A stretch of 64,000 nt of DNA from assembly GCF_000735135.1 (NCBI RefSeq), contig NZ_JPLZ01000006.1, positions 744,001 through 808,000 of the forward strand, read 5' to 3'. The stretch comes from Chryseobacterium sp. FH1 (GTDB lineage Bacteria > Bacteroidota > Bacteroidia > Flavobacteriales > Weeksellaceae). Of this stretch, positions 24,850-34,173 are shown one piece after another; within the stretch, counting starts at the first letter, position 1, and each line of letters begins with the position of its first letter. Under the pieces are notes generated by a model. It did no database searches and was not told the origin of the DNA. It saw only the letters and a program-made list of their open reading frames with translations. The position numbers and the translations under genes are program-made.

Positions 24850-26511
24850 TTAATAAGCCGTCTCGTGCACTTTCACCGCTCTTCCGCTTGGATCATTGGC
24901 ATTTTTGAAAGCTTCATCCCATTCCAAAGCAACGGGCGTAGAACAAGCTACTGATGGAACAGATGGAACACAACTTGCGGCAGAATCACTTGGGAAATGA
25001 CTTTCGAAGATCGTTCTGTATCTGTATTCCTCTTTGCTCATTGGCACATTGATTGGAAATCTGAATTTCGCATTCGCCATCATTTCGTCTGTGATTTCAT
25101 CTTCAGCAACTTGTTTCAAAGTGTCGATCCAAGAGTAGCCGACACCATCGCTGAACTGCTCTTTCTGTCTCCACGCAATACTTTCTGGCAACAAGTCTTC
25201 GAACGCTTTTCTAAGGACCCATTTTTCCATTCTTTCCGGCGTGATCATTTTATCTTTTGGATTGATTTCCATTGCAATGTCCATAAATTCTTTATCTAAG
25301 AAAGGAACTCGCCCTTCAATTCCCCAAGCCATCAGAGATTTGTTGGCTCTAAGACAATCATACAAGTGAAGTTTTCCGAGTTTTCTCACAGTTTCTTCGT
25401 GGAAAGCTTGTGCAGATGGCGCTTTGTGAAAATAAAGATAACCGCCGAACAATTCATCCGATCCTTCGCCGGAAAGAACCATTTTGATTCCCATCGATTT
25501 GATGACTCTTGCCAAAAGATACATTGGTGTGGATGCTCTGATTGTTGTAACGTCATAAGTTTCCAAATGGTAGATCACATCTTTGATAGCGTCCAAACCT
25601 TCTTGAACTGTATATTTAATTTCGTGGTGAACAGAACCGATATGATCTGCCGCTTTTCTTGCCGCTGCCAAATCTGGCGAACCTTCCAATCCAACTGCAA
25701 AACTGTGCAATCTTGGATACCAAGCTTCTTGAGTATCGCCACTTTCGATTCTTTGTCTTGCATATTTTGCCGTAACAGATGCGATAATAGAAGAATCCAA
25801 ACCTCCGGATAGCAAAACACCGTAAGGCACATCGCTCATTAATTGTCTGTGGACAGCTTCTTCCAAACCTTTTCTGATGGCTGCGATGTCGGTCGGATTA
25901 TCTTTTACATTGTCGAAATCTGTCCAATCTCTTTTGTACCATTGTTGAAGTTCCTGTCCTTCTTTGCTGTAAAGAAAATGTCCAGGCAGAAATTCTTCAA
26001 TCTTGTTGCAAACGCCTTCAAGAGATTTCAGTTCGGAGGCTACGTAGAAACTTCCGTTTTTATCCCAACCCATGTATAATGGAACGATTCCCATATGATC
26101 TCTTCCGATGAGGTAAGCGTCATTTTCTTCGTCATACAAAGCAAATGCGAAAATTCCGTTTAGTTTTTCTAAGAAATTTTTGCCGTCTCTTCTATATAAT
26201 GCCAAAATCACTTCGCAGTCAGATTGAGTCAGGAATTCATAATCCGGGAATTCTAATCTCAATTCTTGATGGTTGTAAATTTCACCATTCACAGCTAATG
26301 CGACTTTATTATCTTTTGTGAACAAAGGTTGTTTTCCAGATGTTGGATCCACGATTGCCAATCTCTCGTGAGAGAAGATCACATTGTCGTGTTGGTAGAT
26401 CCCTGACCAGTCCGGACCTCGATGTCTGATTTTTTTTGACATTTCCAGTATCTGAGGTCTTATAGATTCGTTTTTTTGTTTAGTGTCAAAAACACATACA
26501 ATTCCGCACAT
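24850..26511 (-). CDS. asnB: Asparagine synthase B (glutamine-hydrolysing)
   Basis: 553 residues. Makes asparagine from aspartate, ATP and glutamine. Cys2 of MCGIV is the glutaminase nucleophile; RLAIVD, NGEIYNH and SDCE mark the N-terminal domain. The synthase domain has the PP-loop SGGLDSSII (about 235-243) and LSGEGSDELFGGY. The length equals that of E. coli AsnB; the C-terminal 50 residues are variable. Preceded by a well-formed promoter. Confidence 0.97.
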   Translation of the reverse strand: MCGIVCVFDTKQKNESIRPQILEMSKKIRHRGPDWSGIYQHDNVIFSHERLAIVDPTSGKQPLFTKDNKVALAVNGEIYNHQELRLEFPDYEFLTQSDCEVILALYRRDGKNFLEKLNGIFAFALYDEENDAYLIGRDHMGIVPLYMGWDKNGSFYVASELKSLEGVCNKIEEFLPGHFLYSKEGQELQQWYKRDWTDFDNVKDNPTDIAAIRKGLEEAVHRQLMSDVPYGVLLSGGLDSSIIASVTAKYARQRIESGDTQEAWYPRLHSFAVGLEGSPDLAAARKAADHIGSVHHEIKYTVQEGLDAIKDVIYHLETYDVTTIRASTPMYLLARVIKSMGIKMVLSGEGSDELFGGYLYFHKAPSAQAFHEETVRKLGKLHLYDCLRANKSLMAWGIEGRVPFLDKEFMDIAMEINPKDKMITPERMEKWVLRKAFEDLLPESIAWRQKEQFSDGVGYSWIDTLKQVAEDEITDEMMANAKFRFPINVPMSKEEYRYRTIFESHFPSDSAASCVPSVPSVACSTPVALEWDEAFKNANDPSGRAVKVHETAY

Positions 26512-26548
26512 TTCTTTATTTGTTTTTGTTTTGATTAAAATTATAATG

Positions 26549-26577
26549 CAAAAATAGGTGAGTTAATTCAAAATCAA
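26549..26577 (-). promoter_or_regulatory. asnB promoter
   Basis: On the minus strand: TTG at 26577-26575, an 18-nt spacer, TATTTTTG at 26556-26549. About 38 nt before the start codon. Confidence 0.75.
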
Positions 26578-26910
26578 AATTATATTTGCTTTTATATTAA
26601 AAAAATTAATATAAATATTTAAATTTAATTATTAAATTCCGATTAAGTATTGAAATACATTAATCTTCTTTATATTTTATATTAATAATAGTTTGATTTG
26701 GAATTTATTCAAGAAAAATGTAAATGTATTATTACTTAATGCAATAAATTAAAAACTTCAAAAAGAACAAAGTGTATATTTATGTGGTTTTGTGTTTAAA
26801 ATTTTAAAAATAAAAGATTATTGTATTAATTTATTCAAGTGATATGAAAATTTATTGTTTTTTCTTAGGATATATTGTAAAAAATGTACGATTTTTGCTC
26901 CGAAAATTGT

Positions 26911-26961
26911 ATTGTAAATGTGGGATAAGAAATTATCTCAATTGCATTTATAATTTTTTTT
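26911..26961 (+). terminator. GAAA-capped hairpin followed by eight T
   Basis: ATTGTAAATG (26911-26920) pairs with CATTTATAAT (26945-26954). The inner stem GGGATAA (26922-26928) pairs with TTATCTC (26933-26939) across a GAAA tetraloop, with an asymmetric internal loop between the two stems. T8 follows at 26954-26961. Confidence 0.6.
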
Positions 26962-26978
26962 CATCATTTGTGTTTTTG

Positions 26979-27010
26979 CCCTCTTATTTTCATCGATAAG
27001 AGGGTTTTTT
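26979..27010 (+). terminator. Intrinsic terminator upstream of purA promoter
   Basis: CCCTCTTAT (26979-26987) pairs with ATAAGAGGG (26996-27004), followed by T6. It ends just before the purA promoter, so it would stop transcripts entering from upstream. Confidence 0.85.
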
Positions 27011-27022
27011 GTGCAATCGATT

Positions 27023-27052
27023 TTGTCATGCAGTATTTAAGATTTAACTTTG
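27023..27052 (+). promoter_or_regulatory. purA promoter
   Basis: TTG at 27023-27025, a 19-nt spacer, TAACTTTG at 27045-27052. It lies inside the longest possible ORF for purA and so fixes the real start at 27079. Confidence 0.82.
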
Positions 27053-27078
27053 TAAATAATCTAATAAAAAAGAAAAAT

Positions 27079-28365
27079 ATGTCAACTTACGTAGTTGTAG
27101 GTCTTCAATACGGAGACGAAGGAAAGGGAAAAATAACAGACGTTTTATCGGCGAAGTCAGATTACGTGGTGCGCTTCCAAGGTGGCGACAACGCTGGTCA
27201 CACGGTTTACGTGGGCGATGAGAAGTTTGTATTGCACCTTTTGCCATCCGGCGTTTTGCAATGCAAAGGGAAATGTATCATTGCAAATGGCGTTGTTGTA
27301 AACCCGAAGGCATTCGTGAAAGAGATCAACCAAATCGAGAGCAAAGGTTTGCGAACAGATCACGTTTTCATCAGCAGAAGAGCGCACGTGATCATGCCAT
27401 ATCACATTTTGCTTGATACCTACAGAGAGGAGGAACAAGGCGGAACACAGATCGGAACTACAAAAAAAGGAATCGGACCTTGCTACGAAGATAAGATTGC
27501 AAGAATAGGAATCCGAATGATCGATCTTTTGAACCCGGAAGTGCTAAGAGAAAAAATCGAGAAAAACCTTAAGACAAAAAATTCACTTTTCGAAAAATAT
27601 TTCGAGAAACCAACTTTGGATGTTGAAGAGATCTATCAGGAATTCATCGCGTTGGGAGAGTTGTTGAAAGACAGAATCGTTGACACCGAATTGGAAATCA
27701 ATGAAGCCATCAAAGATGGTAAAAATATCCTTTTCGAAGGTGCACAAGCTTTGATGCTGGATATCGATTTCGGAACTTATCCTTACGTGACTTCTTCTTC
27801 GCCTTCTACAGGCGGTGTTTGTACTGGCGCAGGCGTTCCACCAACAGCGTTGCAAAACTTGATTGGGGTTGCAAAAGCGTACACGACAAGAGTAGGAAAC
27901 GGACCTTTCCCAACGGAATTGGACAATGAATTAGGCGAGAACATCAGACAAATCGGAGCGGAATTCGGCGCTACAACTGGAAGACCAAGAAGAACCGGCT
28001 GGTTGGATCTTGTTTCTTTGAAGCACGCTTGTATGATCAATGGGATCAATAATTTGGTGATTACTAAATTAGACGTTCTGACAGGAATTCATCCTTTGAA
28101 AATCGCTACAAAATACAAAACAGAAGACGGAAAAATCATTGATTATTTTACATCTTCAACAACTAAATTATACGATTACGAACCGCAATATGAAGAGTTG
28201 GAAGGTTGGGACGAAGATATTACCAACGCAAGAACTTACGACGAACTTCCTGTGAATGCAAAAAAATACATCGAGTTTATCGAGGAGCATTTGGGAATCA
28301 ATGTTTACTTGGTTTCAGTTGGGCCAGAGCGTTCGCAAAACATCATCAGAAAAGAACTTTTCTAA
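27079..28365 (+). CDS. purA: Adenylosuccinate synthetase
   Basis: 428 residues. Joins IMP and aspartate with GTP to adenylosuccinate, the first step to AMP. Start MSTYVVVGLQYGDEGKGK places the GDEGKGK phosphate loop at about 12-18 as in the family; the in-frame upstream extension runs through the promoter and is rejected. GDNAGHTV, FEGAQALMLDIDFGTYPYVTSS and TTTGRPRRTGW-like motifs are intact. Monocistronic with a terminator. Confidence 0.97.
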   Translation: MSTYVVVGLQYGDEGKGKITDVLSAKSDYVVRFQGGDNAGHTVYVGDEKFVLHLLPSGVLQCKGKCIIANGVVVNPKAFVKEINQIESKGLRTDHVFISRRAHVIMPYHILLDTYREEEQGGTQIGTTKKGIGPCYEDKIARIGIRMIDLLNPEVLREKIEKNLKTKNSLFEKYFEKPTLDVEEIYQEFIALGELLKDRIVDTELEINEAIKDGKNILFEGAQALMLDIDFGTYPYVTSSSPSTGGVCTGAGVPPTALQNLIGVAKAYTTRVGNGPFPTELDNELGENIRQIGAEFGATTGRPRRTGWLDLVSLKHACMINGINNLVITKLDVLTGIHPLKIATKYKTEDGKIIDYFTSSTTKLYDYEPQYEELEGWDEDITNARTYDELPVNAKKYIEFIEEHLGINVYLVSVGPERSQNIIRKELF

Positions 28366-28387
28366 GATTTCAAAAAATATATTTACA

Positions 28388-28415
28388 AAGCTTTCTCTTT
28401 TGGGAAGGCTTTTTT
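28388..28415 (+). terminator. purA terminator
   Basis: AAGCTTTCTC (28388-28397) pairs with GGGAAGGCTT (28402-28411), with two G-U pairs, a TTTT loop and a T-run. Confidence 0.85.
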
Positions 28416-28507
28416 GCTTAACAAACTTTAACAGCGAATTTAATTTTTGGAATAATAATTGAAAAGACTAATTCAATAATTCACTTTTTGTGATAAAATG
28501 AATGATT

Positions 28508-29065
28508 ATGAAAAAGTTATTTTTAACAGGATTCGCAGCTGCATTGATTTTGACATCTTGTAACAAGGATGAAAAGATTCAGACTGCTTCTCTTGAACAG
28601 CAAAAATTAGATTATCAAGCCAGACAAATTGATATTGAAAAACAAAAACTGGCAATCGAAAAAGAGAAAATAAACTTCGAAAGACAAAAAGATAGTCTCA
28701 ATAAAGTAACAGAAGAAAAAGAAGCTGAGAGACAAGCTGAAGCCAATAGAGTTGCCAGAAAATCTACACCTAAGAGAAGTTCATCATCTGGGAACTCAGG
28801 TGGAGGAAGCTCATCTTCATCAGGATCAACTGCATCGAATTCCGGAACGTCTAGCTCTGCAGGAACGACTGCAAATCAGAAAAAAGGATGGAGTGGCGCT
28901 GCAAAAGGAACCGTAATTGGAACCGTTGGGGGAGCCGCAGCGGGAGCTATTATTTCTAAGAAAAATCCAGGTCTAGGCGCTGTAATCGGCGGTGTTGCAG
29001 GTGGTGCGACTGGATACACAATTGGTCGTGCAGAGGATAGAAAATCTGGACGCGTTCAGAAGTAA
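28508..29065 (+). CDS. Glycine-zipper lipoprotein with coiled coil
   Basis: 185 residues from ATG 28508; ATG 28502, two codons earlier, is also possible. Lipoprotein signal MKKLFLTGFAAALILTSCNK with lipobox LTSC. Then a charged helix with heptad-like Lys/Glu/Gln repeats (about 25-80), a Ser/Gly-rich linker (about 90-122) and a glycine-zipper segment (GTVGGAAAGAIIS, GAVIGGVAGGATGYTIG) that could insert in a membrane. Outer-membrane integrity role is inferred only. Confidence 0.8.
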   Translation: MKKLFLTGFAAALILTSCNKDEKIQTASLEQQKLDYQARQIDIEKQKLAIEKEKINFERQKDSLNKVTEEKEAERQAEANRVARKSTPKRSSSSGNSGGGSSSSSGSTASNSGTSSSAGTTANQKKGWSGAAKGTVIGTVGGAAAGAIISKKNPGLGAVIGGVAGGATGYTIGRAEDRKSGRVQK

Positions 29066-29091
29066 ATTCTTCATATATATATTTAACACGG

Positions 29092-29123
29092 AAAGATTGC
29101 TTATTTTTAGGCAATCTTTTTTT
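29092..29123 (+). terminator. Terminator of the glycine-zipper lipoprotein gene
   Basis: AAAGATTGC (29092-29100) pairs with GCAATCTTT (29111-29119), then T4. The T-run touches the ATG of the next gene at 29124. Confidence 0.85.
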
Positions 29124-30731
29124 ATGATTTTTATTTTACTCACTGTTTTTTCACTGTTGGCGATCAATTTCGGAAACGGATTGATCGTCAGAAATATCCT
29201 CAAAATCGAGACTCGAAGTTTTGTTTTGATTTCGTTTTTGGGAATGATGGGTATTACAATGTTTGAGACGATTCTCGCGTTCTTTTTTCCGCTGGGTTCA
29301 ATGATAGAATTAATTTTTATCACAATTGGATTGCTTGGAATCATTTGGTTTTTGAAAAGCGAAAGATTGTCATTGTCAAATTTCAAATTCAATTTTTGGT
29401 TTTACTTTTTTTCCTTAGTTATTCTTTTTTCTGCTTCGTTTTCGCCGTATTTGTTTGATCATCAGAGTTATTACGTTCCAACGATTTCTTATTTGAAGGA
29501 ATTTGGTTTTGTGAAAGGCATTTCCAACCTTGATTTGTTGCTGGGACAAACTTCATTTTGGCATATTTACCAAGCTGGATTTTCTCATTTTGTTGATCCG
29601 TTTTTAAAGATCAACGCCTATTTGTCAATCCTTTTTCTGATTTATATTTATGAGCGAAAGCAATATTTTTTATTGATTTTCCTTCCCATTTTTTTATTGT
29701 TCGTTCAACAGCCAAGTCCCGATTTACCGATTCTGATTCTCACTTTAATAGTTGTTAACGAATCGATTAACAAACAAGAAAGTCCAATAATTCTTTATTT
29801 GGCACTTTTTGCATTTTGCATCAAACCGATTGTGTTTTGGTTGCCACTTTTTGTTATTTTGAATTTTGTTTATCAGCATAAATTCAATTTTAAAGTTCTT
29901 ATTCCAATAGTTATTTTCGGAAGTTTATCTGTTGTGAAGAATCTCTGGCTGTTTGGATTTCCAATTTTCCCGGTTTCTTTTGTCGATTTCAATTTGCCTT
30001 GGAAACCGAGTCAGGAGATTTTGACCTATTCCTCACAGATTGGTCTGATGAAAACTTATGATATGAAATATTCCTATCAACAAGTTATAGAATTTAATTT
30101 TTTTGATAAAATATACCATTGGTTTACAATTGGTTACAAGTCTGTTTTGAATGTTGGAATCATCGTTTCTTTAATGATCATTTCAATTTTTACAATTAGG
30201 GAAAAGAATAAATTTTATTATCTATTATTAATTTGTATAATCTTAAAAACAATTTTAATAATTTCATTTTCAGCGCAGTATCGCTTTTTCATTGATGTTT
30301 ATTTGATCGCCATATTTTTAATTTTTAAGAATATTTCAGAAAATAATTCTGTTACGATTGCCGTTTGTCTTTCCGTATTTATTTCTGTGATCTTTACATT
30401 TCCCGGATTTCTTCAGCAGTTCAATATCGGAAAACGACTTTCAGATTTTAGTTGGTCTCAAATTTATAAACCAAAAGTCAGTTCTGTAATGAACTTCAAT
30501 TCAGACTATCAAATAGGAAATTTCAAATTTGATGTCCCAAAATATCCATTTGAGAAAGATTTTTTTCCTTCCATCAATATCTATGATTTGAAACTTTATG
30601 ATTATTACGGAGTCTTCCCGCAACAGATGGGGAATGATTATAAAGATGGACTTTATCAAAGAAAATTAACAGCCGAAGAGAAAATCCAATTGAAAAAAAT
30701 CATCACCGAAACCGAAAATTACCAACCATAA
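29124..30731 (+). CDS. Polytopic membrane protein, possibly LIC_10190/GT-C-like
   Basis: 535 residues with about eleven transmembrane helices and a soluble C-terminal tail. The loop YLKEFGFVKGISNLDLLLGQ after the third or fourth helix resembles the pattern in LIC_10190-type membrane proteins, which look like GT-C glycosyltransferases; no clear catalytic Asp pair was identified. Start: a longer in-frame ORF overlaps the previous gene, so ATG 29124 is preferred, but it abuts a terminator T-run, leaving the promoter and start uncertain. Confidence 0.65.
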   Translation: MIFILLTVFSLLAINFGNGLIVRNILKIETRSFVLISFLGMMGITMFETILAFFFPLGSMIELIFITIGLLGIIWFLKSERLSLSNFKFNFWFYFFSLVILFSASFSPYLFDHQSYYVPTISYLKEFGFVKGISNLDLLLGQTSFWHIYQAGFSHFVDPFLKINAYLSILFLIYIYERKQYFLLIFLPIFLLFVQQPSPDLPILILTLIVVNESINKQESPIILYLALFAFCIKPIVFWLPLFVILNFVYQHKFNFKVLIPIVIFGSLSVVKNLWLFGFPIFPVSFVDFNLPWKPSQEILTYSSQIGLMKTYDMKYSYQQVIEFNFFDKIYHWFTIGYKSVLNVGIIVSLMIISIFTIREKNKFYYLLLICIILKTILIISFSAQYRFFIDVYLIAIFLIFKNISENNSVTIAVCLSVFISVIFTFPGFLQQFNIGKRLSDFSWSQIYKPKVSSVMNFNSDYQIGNFKFDVPKYPFEKDFFPSINIYDLKLYDYYGVFPQQMGNDYKDGLYQRKLTAEEKIQLKKIITETENYQP

Positions 30732-30750
30732 TTCCTTTATTTTTTCATTA

Positions 30751-30815
30751 TCTTTGATTGATGATATACGTCAAGAATTATCATTTATCAAACATCATTC
30801 ATCAATTATTTACAA
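30751..30815. repeat. ATGATAATTGAT-type repeat, copy R1
   Basis: On the minus strand 30809-30794 reads ATAATTGATGAATGAT, a 16-mer found exactly at 37353-37368 and 63946-63961. It lies just upstream of the ruvB start. Confidence 0.65.
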
Positions 30816-30818
30816 ACA

Positions 30819-31841
30819 ATGCCCGATTTTTTACATCCCGATAAGGAGAATTATTCCAATGACGACTTGATTCAGGAAGAAAAAATTCGTCCGCAGAGTT
30901 TCCAGGATTTTGCCGGACAAAGAAAAACGCTGGACAATCTGGAAGTTTTTGTGGCGGCAGCGAAGAATCGTGGTGGTGCTTTGGATCACGTCCTTTTGCA
31001 CGGTCCGCCAGGTTTGGGAAAGACAACTTTGGCAAACATCATTGCGAATGAGTTGGGTGTTGGTTGCAAAATCACTTCCGGTCCCGTTTTGGATAAACCA
31101 GGGAGTTTAGCTGGATTATTGACCAATCTTGAGGAAAATGACGTGCTTTTTATCGATGAAATCCATCGCCTTTCGCCGATCGTTGAGGAATATTTGTACT
31201 CCGCGATGGAAGATTACAAGATTGATATTATGCTGGAAACCGGTCCCAATGCACGTTCTGTCCAAATTGGACTGAATCCGTTCACATTGGTTGGCGCAAC
31301 GACACGTTCCGGAATGTTGACCAAACCGATGCTCGCAAGATTCGGAATCCAAAGCCGACTGGAATATTACACCATTGAACTTCTTGGAATGATCATCGAA
31401 AGAAGTGCACGAGTTTTAGGCATCAAAATATACGAAGACGCCGCATTAGAAATAGCACGAAGAAGCCGAGGAACACCCAGGATTGCGAATGCACTTTTGA
31501 GAAGAGTTCGTGATTTTGCCGAAATCAAAGGAAACGGTGAAATAGAAATTGAGATCACAAAATACGCACTTAATTCGTTGAACGTGGATGAGTTTGGTTT
31601 GGATGATATGGACAACAAGATTATGCGCGTGATGATTGAAAACTTCCGTGGGAAACCGGTGGGAATTTCAGCTTTGGCAACTTCCATTGGCGAAAACCCT
31701 GAAACTTTGGAAGAAGTTTACGAACCATTTTTGATTCAGGAAGGTTTCATTATCCGAACGCCACGAGGAAGGGAAGTGACGGAAAAGGCGTATAAACATT
31801 TGAATATTGCTGTGCCAAGAAGACCGGATCAATTGTTTTAA
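30819..31841 (+). CDS. ruvB: Holliday junction branch-migration helicase RuvB
   Basis: 340 residues. Hexameric AAA+ motor of the RuvAB complex. Walker [10 protein letters not shown] (about 62-70), Walker [10 protein letters not shown], sensor 1 GATTRSG, arginine-finger region, and C-terminal winged helix ending [18 protein letters not shown]. Start matches the family. ruvA and ruvC are not in the window. Confidence 0.97.
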   Translation: MPDFLHPDKENYSNDDLIQEEKIRPQSFQDFAGQRKTLDNLEVFVAAAKNRGGALDHVLLHGPPGLGKTTLANIIANELGVGCKITSGPVLDKPGSLAGLLTNLEENDVLFIDEIHRLSPIVEEYLYSAMEDYKIDIMLETGPNARSVQIGLNPFTLVGATTRSGMLTKPMLARFGIQSRLEYYTIELLGMIIERSARVLGIKIYEDAALEIARRSRGTPRIANALLRRVRDFAEIKGNGEIEIEITKYALNSLNVDEFGLDDMDNKIMRVMIENFRGKPVGISALATSIGENPETLEEVYEPFLIQEGFIIRTPRGREVTEKAYKHLNIAVPRRPDQLF

Positions 31842-31915
31842 TTGAAATTGTTAGGTCATTAATTGTAATTCTAAATGTCAAAATAGAATATACACTTTTC
31901 AATTTAAATTAAAAT

Positions 31916-32533
31916 ATGTTCATCCCCAAAATATACAAAAGCCAAGACCAGGAATTGATGAAGAAAATCATCAGTGAAAATGCTTTTGCGCTTTTGATTT
32001 CGGATAAAGAAAAATTATCGGCGACTCATTCGATGTTTTTGTTGAATGAAGATAATGATGGCTTTTATCTTGAAACGCATATTTCCAAAGCGAATTTTCA
32101 GGCGAAAGTTTTGAAAGATGATGATGAGGTTTTGTGTGATTTTCTCGGAGCGCATTCTTATATTTCATCGTCGTGGTACGAGAAAACGAATGTTTCAACT
32201 TGGAATTATGAAGCTGTTCAAATTCGAGGAAAAGTGAAGTTGATGAGTGATGATGAGTTGTATAAACATTTGACAAAGTTAACTTTCAAATATGAAAAAA
32301 CTCAGAAATGCCCGATGTTTGTTGAAAATATGGGCGATGAAATGGTGAGAAAGGAAATGAAAGGCGCTTTTGGAATTAATATCATTCCGACAGAAATTTT
32401 TATCGCCAATAAGCTAAGTCAAAACCGAAATGAATTTGATTTTGAAAATATTATTCTTAATTTAGAGCAATCAGATTCAGCCAACGAAAAAAAAGTTGCA
32501 GAGCTGATGAAGAAAAATCGAAGTTCGCTTTAA
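31916..32533 (+). CDS. FMN-binding negative transcriptional regulator, PaiB-like
   Basis: 205 residues with a split-barrel flavin-binding fold. MFIPKIYK at the start, ETHISKANFQ, HSYISSSWYEK and VSTWNYEAVQIRGKV are the typical PaiB-family blocks. In Bacillus PaiB represses sporulation and protease genes; here the role is unknown. The HTH of the family is not obvious. No partner N-acetyltransferase (PaiA) is adjacent. Confidence 0.85.
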   Translation: MFIPKIYKSQDQELMKKIISENAFALLISDKEKLSATHSMFLLNEDNDGFYLETHISKANFQAKVLKDDDEVLCDFLGAHSYISSSWYEKTNVSTWNYEAVQIRGKVKLMSDDELYKHLTKLTFKYEKTQKCPMFVENMGDEMVRKEMKGAFGINIIPTEIFIANKLSQNRNEFDFENIILNLEQSDSANEKKVAELMKKNRSSL

Positions 32534-32557
32534 AACTTTCTCAAAATAAAAATATTT

Positions 32558-33424
32558 ATGAAACTATATCCGATCCAGTGTGGAAAATTTAAATTAGATG
32601 GTGGCGCAATGTTTGGCGTGGTCCCAAAAACGCTTTGGGAAAAAACAAATCCAGCAGACGAAAGAAATCTGATTGAACTTGGAACGCGTTCTCTTCTTGT
32701 GGAAGATGGCAAAAAATTAATTTTAATCGATTGTGGGCTCGGTGACAAACAAGACGAGAAATTCTTCGGACATTATTCACTTTGGGGCGATGATTCTTTG
32801 GATAAGAATTTGAAAAGATATGGTTTTGTGAGAGATGATATCACGGATGTTTTTCTCACGCACCTTCACTTCGATCATTGCGGTGGTGCAGTGGAGTGGA
32901 ATGATGATAGATCCGGTTACAGACCAGCGTTTAAAAATGCACATTTCTGGACCAACGAAAACCATTGGCAATGGGCAACCGAACCCAACCCGAGAGAAAA
33001 GGCAAGTTTTTTGAAAGAAAATATTCTGCCAATGCAAGAAAGTGGACAACTGAACTTTCTACCTTTGCCAACCACGGGAAATTATGGCTTTGCGCCAGAC
33101 TTGAAAATGGATGTCATTTTTGTGGATGGTCACACGGAGAAACAAATGTTGCCAGTTCTGCAATATCAAGAGAAAACCATTGTATTTGTGGCGGATCTGA
33201 TTCCGACTGCTGGTCACATTCCGCAGGTTTATGTGATGGGATATGACACGCGACCACTGTTGACAATGGAGGAAAAGGGAAAATTTTTGAAACAATGCGT
33301 GGACAATGACTATCTTTTGTTCTTCGAACACGATGCACACAACGAATTGGCGAGTCTGAAGATGACGGAAAGAGGCGTGAAGCTGGATCAGACTTTTAGT
33401 TTTAATGAAATTTTTGGATATTAA
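32558..33424 (+). CDS. Metallo-beta-lactamase-fold hydrolase
   Basis: 288 residues. The metal motif HLHFDHCGG (about 106-114) provides the dinuclear zinc site, with further ligands in VDGHTEKQM, VADLIPTAGH and FEHDAH. Resembles lactonase/YtnP-like quorum-quenching hydrolases, although the substrate cannot be assigned. It lies 24 nt after the PaiB-like gene and 3 nt before coaE, so one operon is likely. Confidence 0.88.
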   Translation: MKLYPIQCGKFKLDGGAMFGVVPKTLWEKTNPADERNLIELGTRSLLVEDGKKLILIDCGLGDKQDEKFFGHYSLWGDDSLDKNLKRYGFVRDDITDVFLTHLHFDHCGGAVEWNDDRSGYRPAFKNAHFWTNENHWQWATEPNPREKASFLKENILPMQESGQLNFLPLPTTGNYGFAPDLKMDVIFVDGHTEKQMLPVLQYQEKTIVFVADLIPTAGHIPQVYVMGYDTRPLLTMEEKGKFLKQCVDNDYLLFFEHDAHNELASLKMTERGVKLDQTFSFNEIFGY

Positions 33425-33427
33425 ATT

Positions 33428-34051
33428 ATGGACATACAAGATATAAATCAAAATCAGGAAGACATTCCTCCTCCCAGGATCATTGGGTTGACAGGCGGCA
33501 TTGGGTCAGGAAAAACTTCCGTTGCAAAATTGCTGGAGGAGAAAGGTTTTCCGGTTTACTATTCGGACGATGAGGCAAAAAATATTGTCAACAAAGATTC
33601 TGAATTGAAGGAAAAAATCATAGCACTTCTAGGCCAAGAAGCTTATCAAGATGGGAAATACAACAGAAGATTTGTAGCGAAGAAAGTCTTCATCGATTCT
33701 GAGGTTTTGAACGAACTCAATCATTTGATTCACCCAGCGGTTAGATTGGATTTTGAAAAATGGGTAAGTTCCCAAACTTCGGAATTCATTTTCAAAGAAA
33801 CGGCGCTTTTGTTTGAACTTAATCTGCATGAGCAATGTTACAAATCTCTTTTGGTAACGGCAGATGACAATCTAAGAATCAAAAGAACGATGGATCGCGA
33901 CAATAAAACCTACCGAGAAATTGAGGCGATAATGCACAAGCAAATGCCAGAAAAAGATAAGATAAAACTGGCGGATTATATCATTTACAACAATTCGGAT
34001 TGGGAAAATCTACAAAGCGAAACAAATGCTTTCCTTGATAAGTTGCATTAA
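33428..34051 (+). CDS. coaE: Dephospho-CoA kinase
   Basis: 207 residues. Phosphorylates the 3'-hydroxyl of dephospho-CoA, the last step of CoA synthesis. P-loop GGIGSGKTS at about 23-31, YYSDDEAK (substrate Asp), IHPAVR and the lid HKQMPEKDK. A 17-residue hydrophilic N-terminal extension precedes the usual IIGLTGG start, and no other Met is available. Follows the hydrolase by 3 nt; ends at a bidirectional terminator. Confidence 0.95.
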   Translation: MDIQDINQNQEDIPPPRIIGLTGGIGSGKTSVAKLLEEKGFPVYYSDDEAKNIVNKDSELKEKIIALLGQEAYQDGKYNRRFVAKKVFIDSEVLNELNHLIHPAVRLDFEKWVSSQTSEFIFKETALLFELNLHEQCYKSLLVTADDNLRIKRTMDRDNKTYREIEAIMHKQMPEKDKIKLADYIIYNNSDWENLQSETNAFLDKLH

Positions 34052-34106
34052 TCTCCATTGTTGTATGACCAAAATCTAATTACAATTTTTTTATAAATAC
34101 ACTCAC

Positions 34107-34137
34107 AAAAAATGCGTCAAATTTTGACGCATTTTTT
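34107..34137. terminator. Bidirectional terminator between coaE and glsB-like gene
   Basis: A perfect 14-bp stem (34107-34120 with 34124-34137) around a 3-nt loop; A6 and T6 at the bases. Confidence 0.92.
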
Positions 34138-34173
34138 AATAATTTCAGATTTTGTTGTAAATCTAATATCACT

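Larger units (their letters stand above)
26581..27010 (+). ncRNA. Possible small RNA in the asnB-purA spacer (tentative)
   Basis: This roughly 450-nt stretch is very AT-rich and has no convincing ORF, yet holds two consecutive plus-strand intrinsic terminators (26911-26961 and 26979-27010) with no gene before them. TATATTTG at 26581-26588 could be a -7 box, but no TTG lies at the right distance. A transcript anywhere in this span would be noncoding. A 6S-like or other regulatory RNA is one idea; the sequence alone does not show which. Confidence 0.3.

Noticed and set aside
26968-27078. 37-residue N-terminal extension of purA
   Set aside because: It runs through a terminator and the complete purA promoter, and is not part of the enzyme family.
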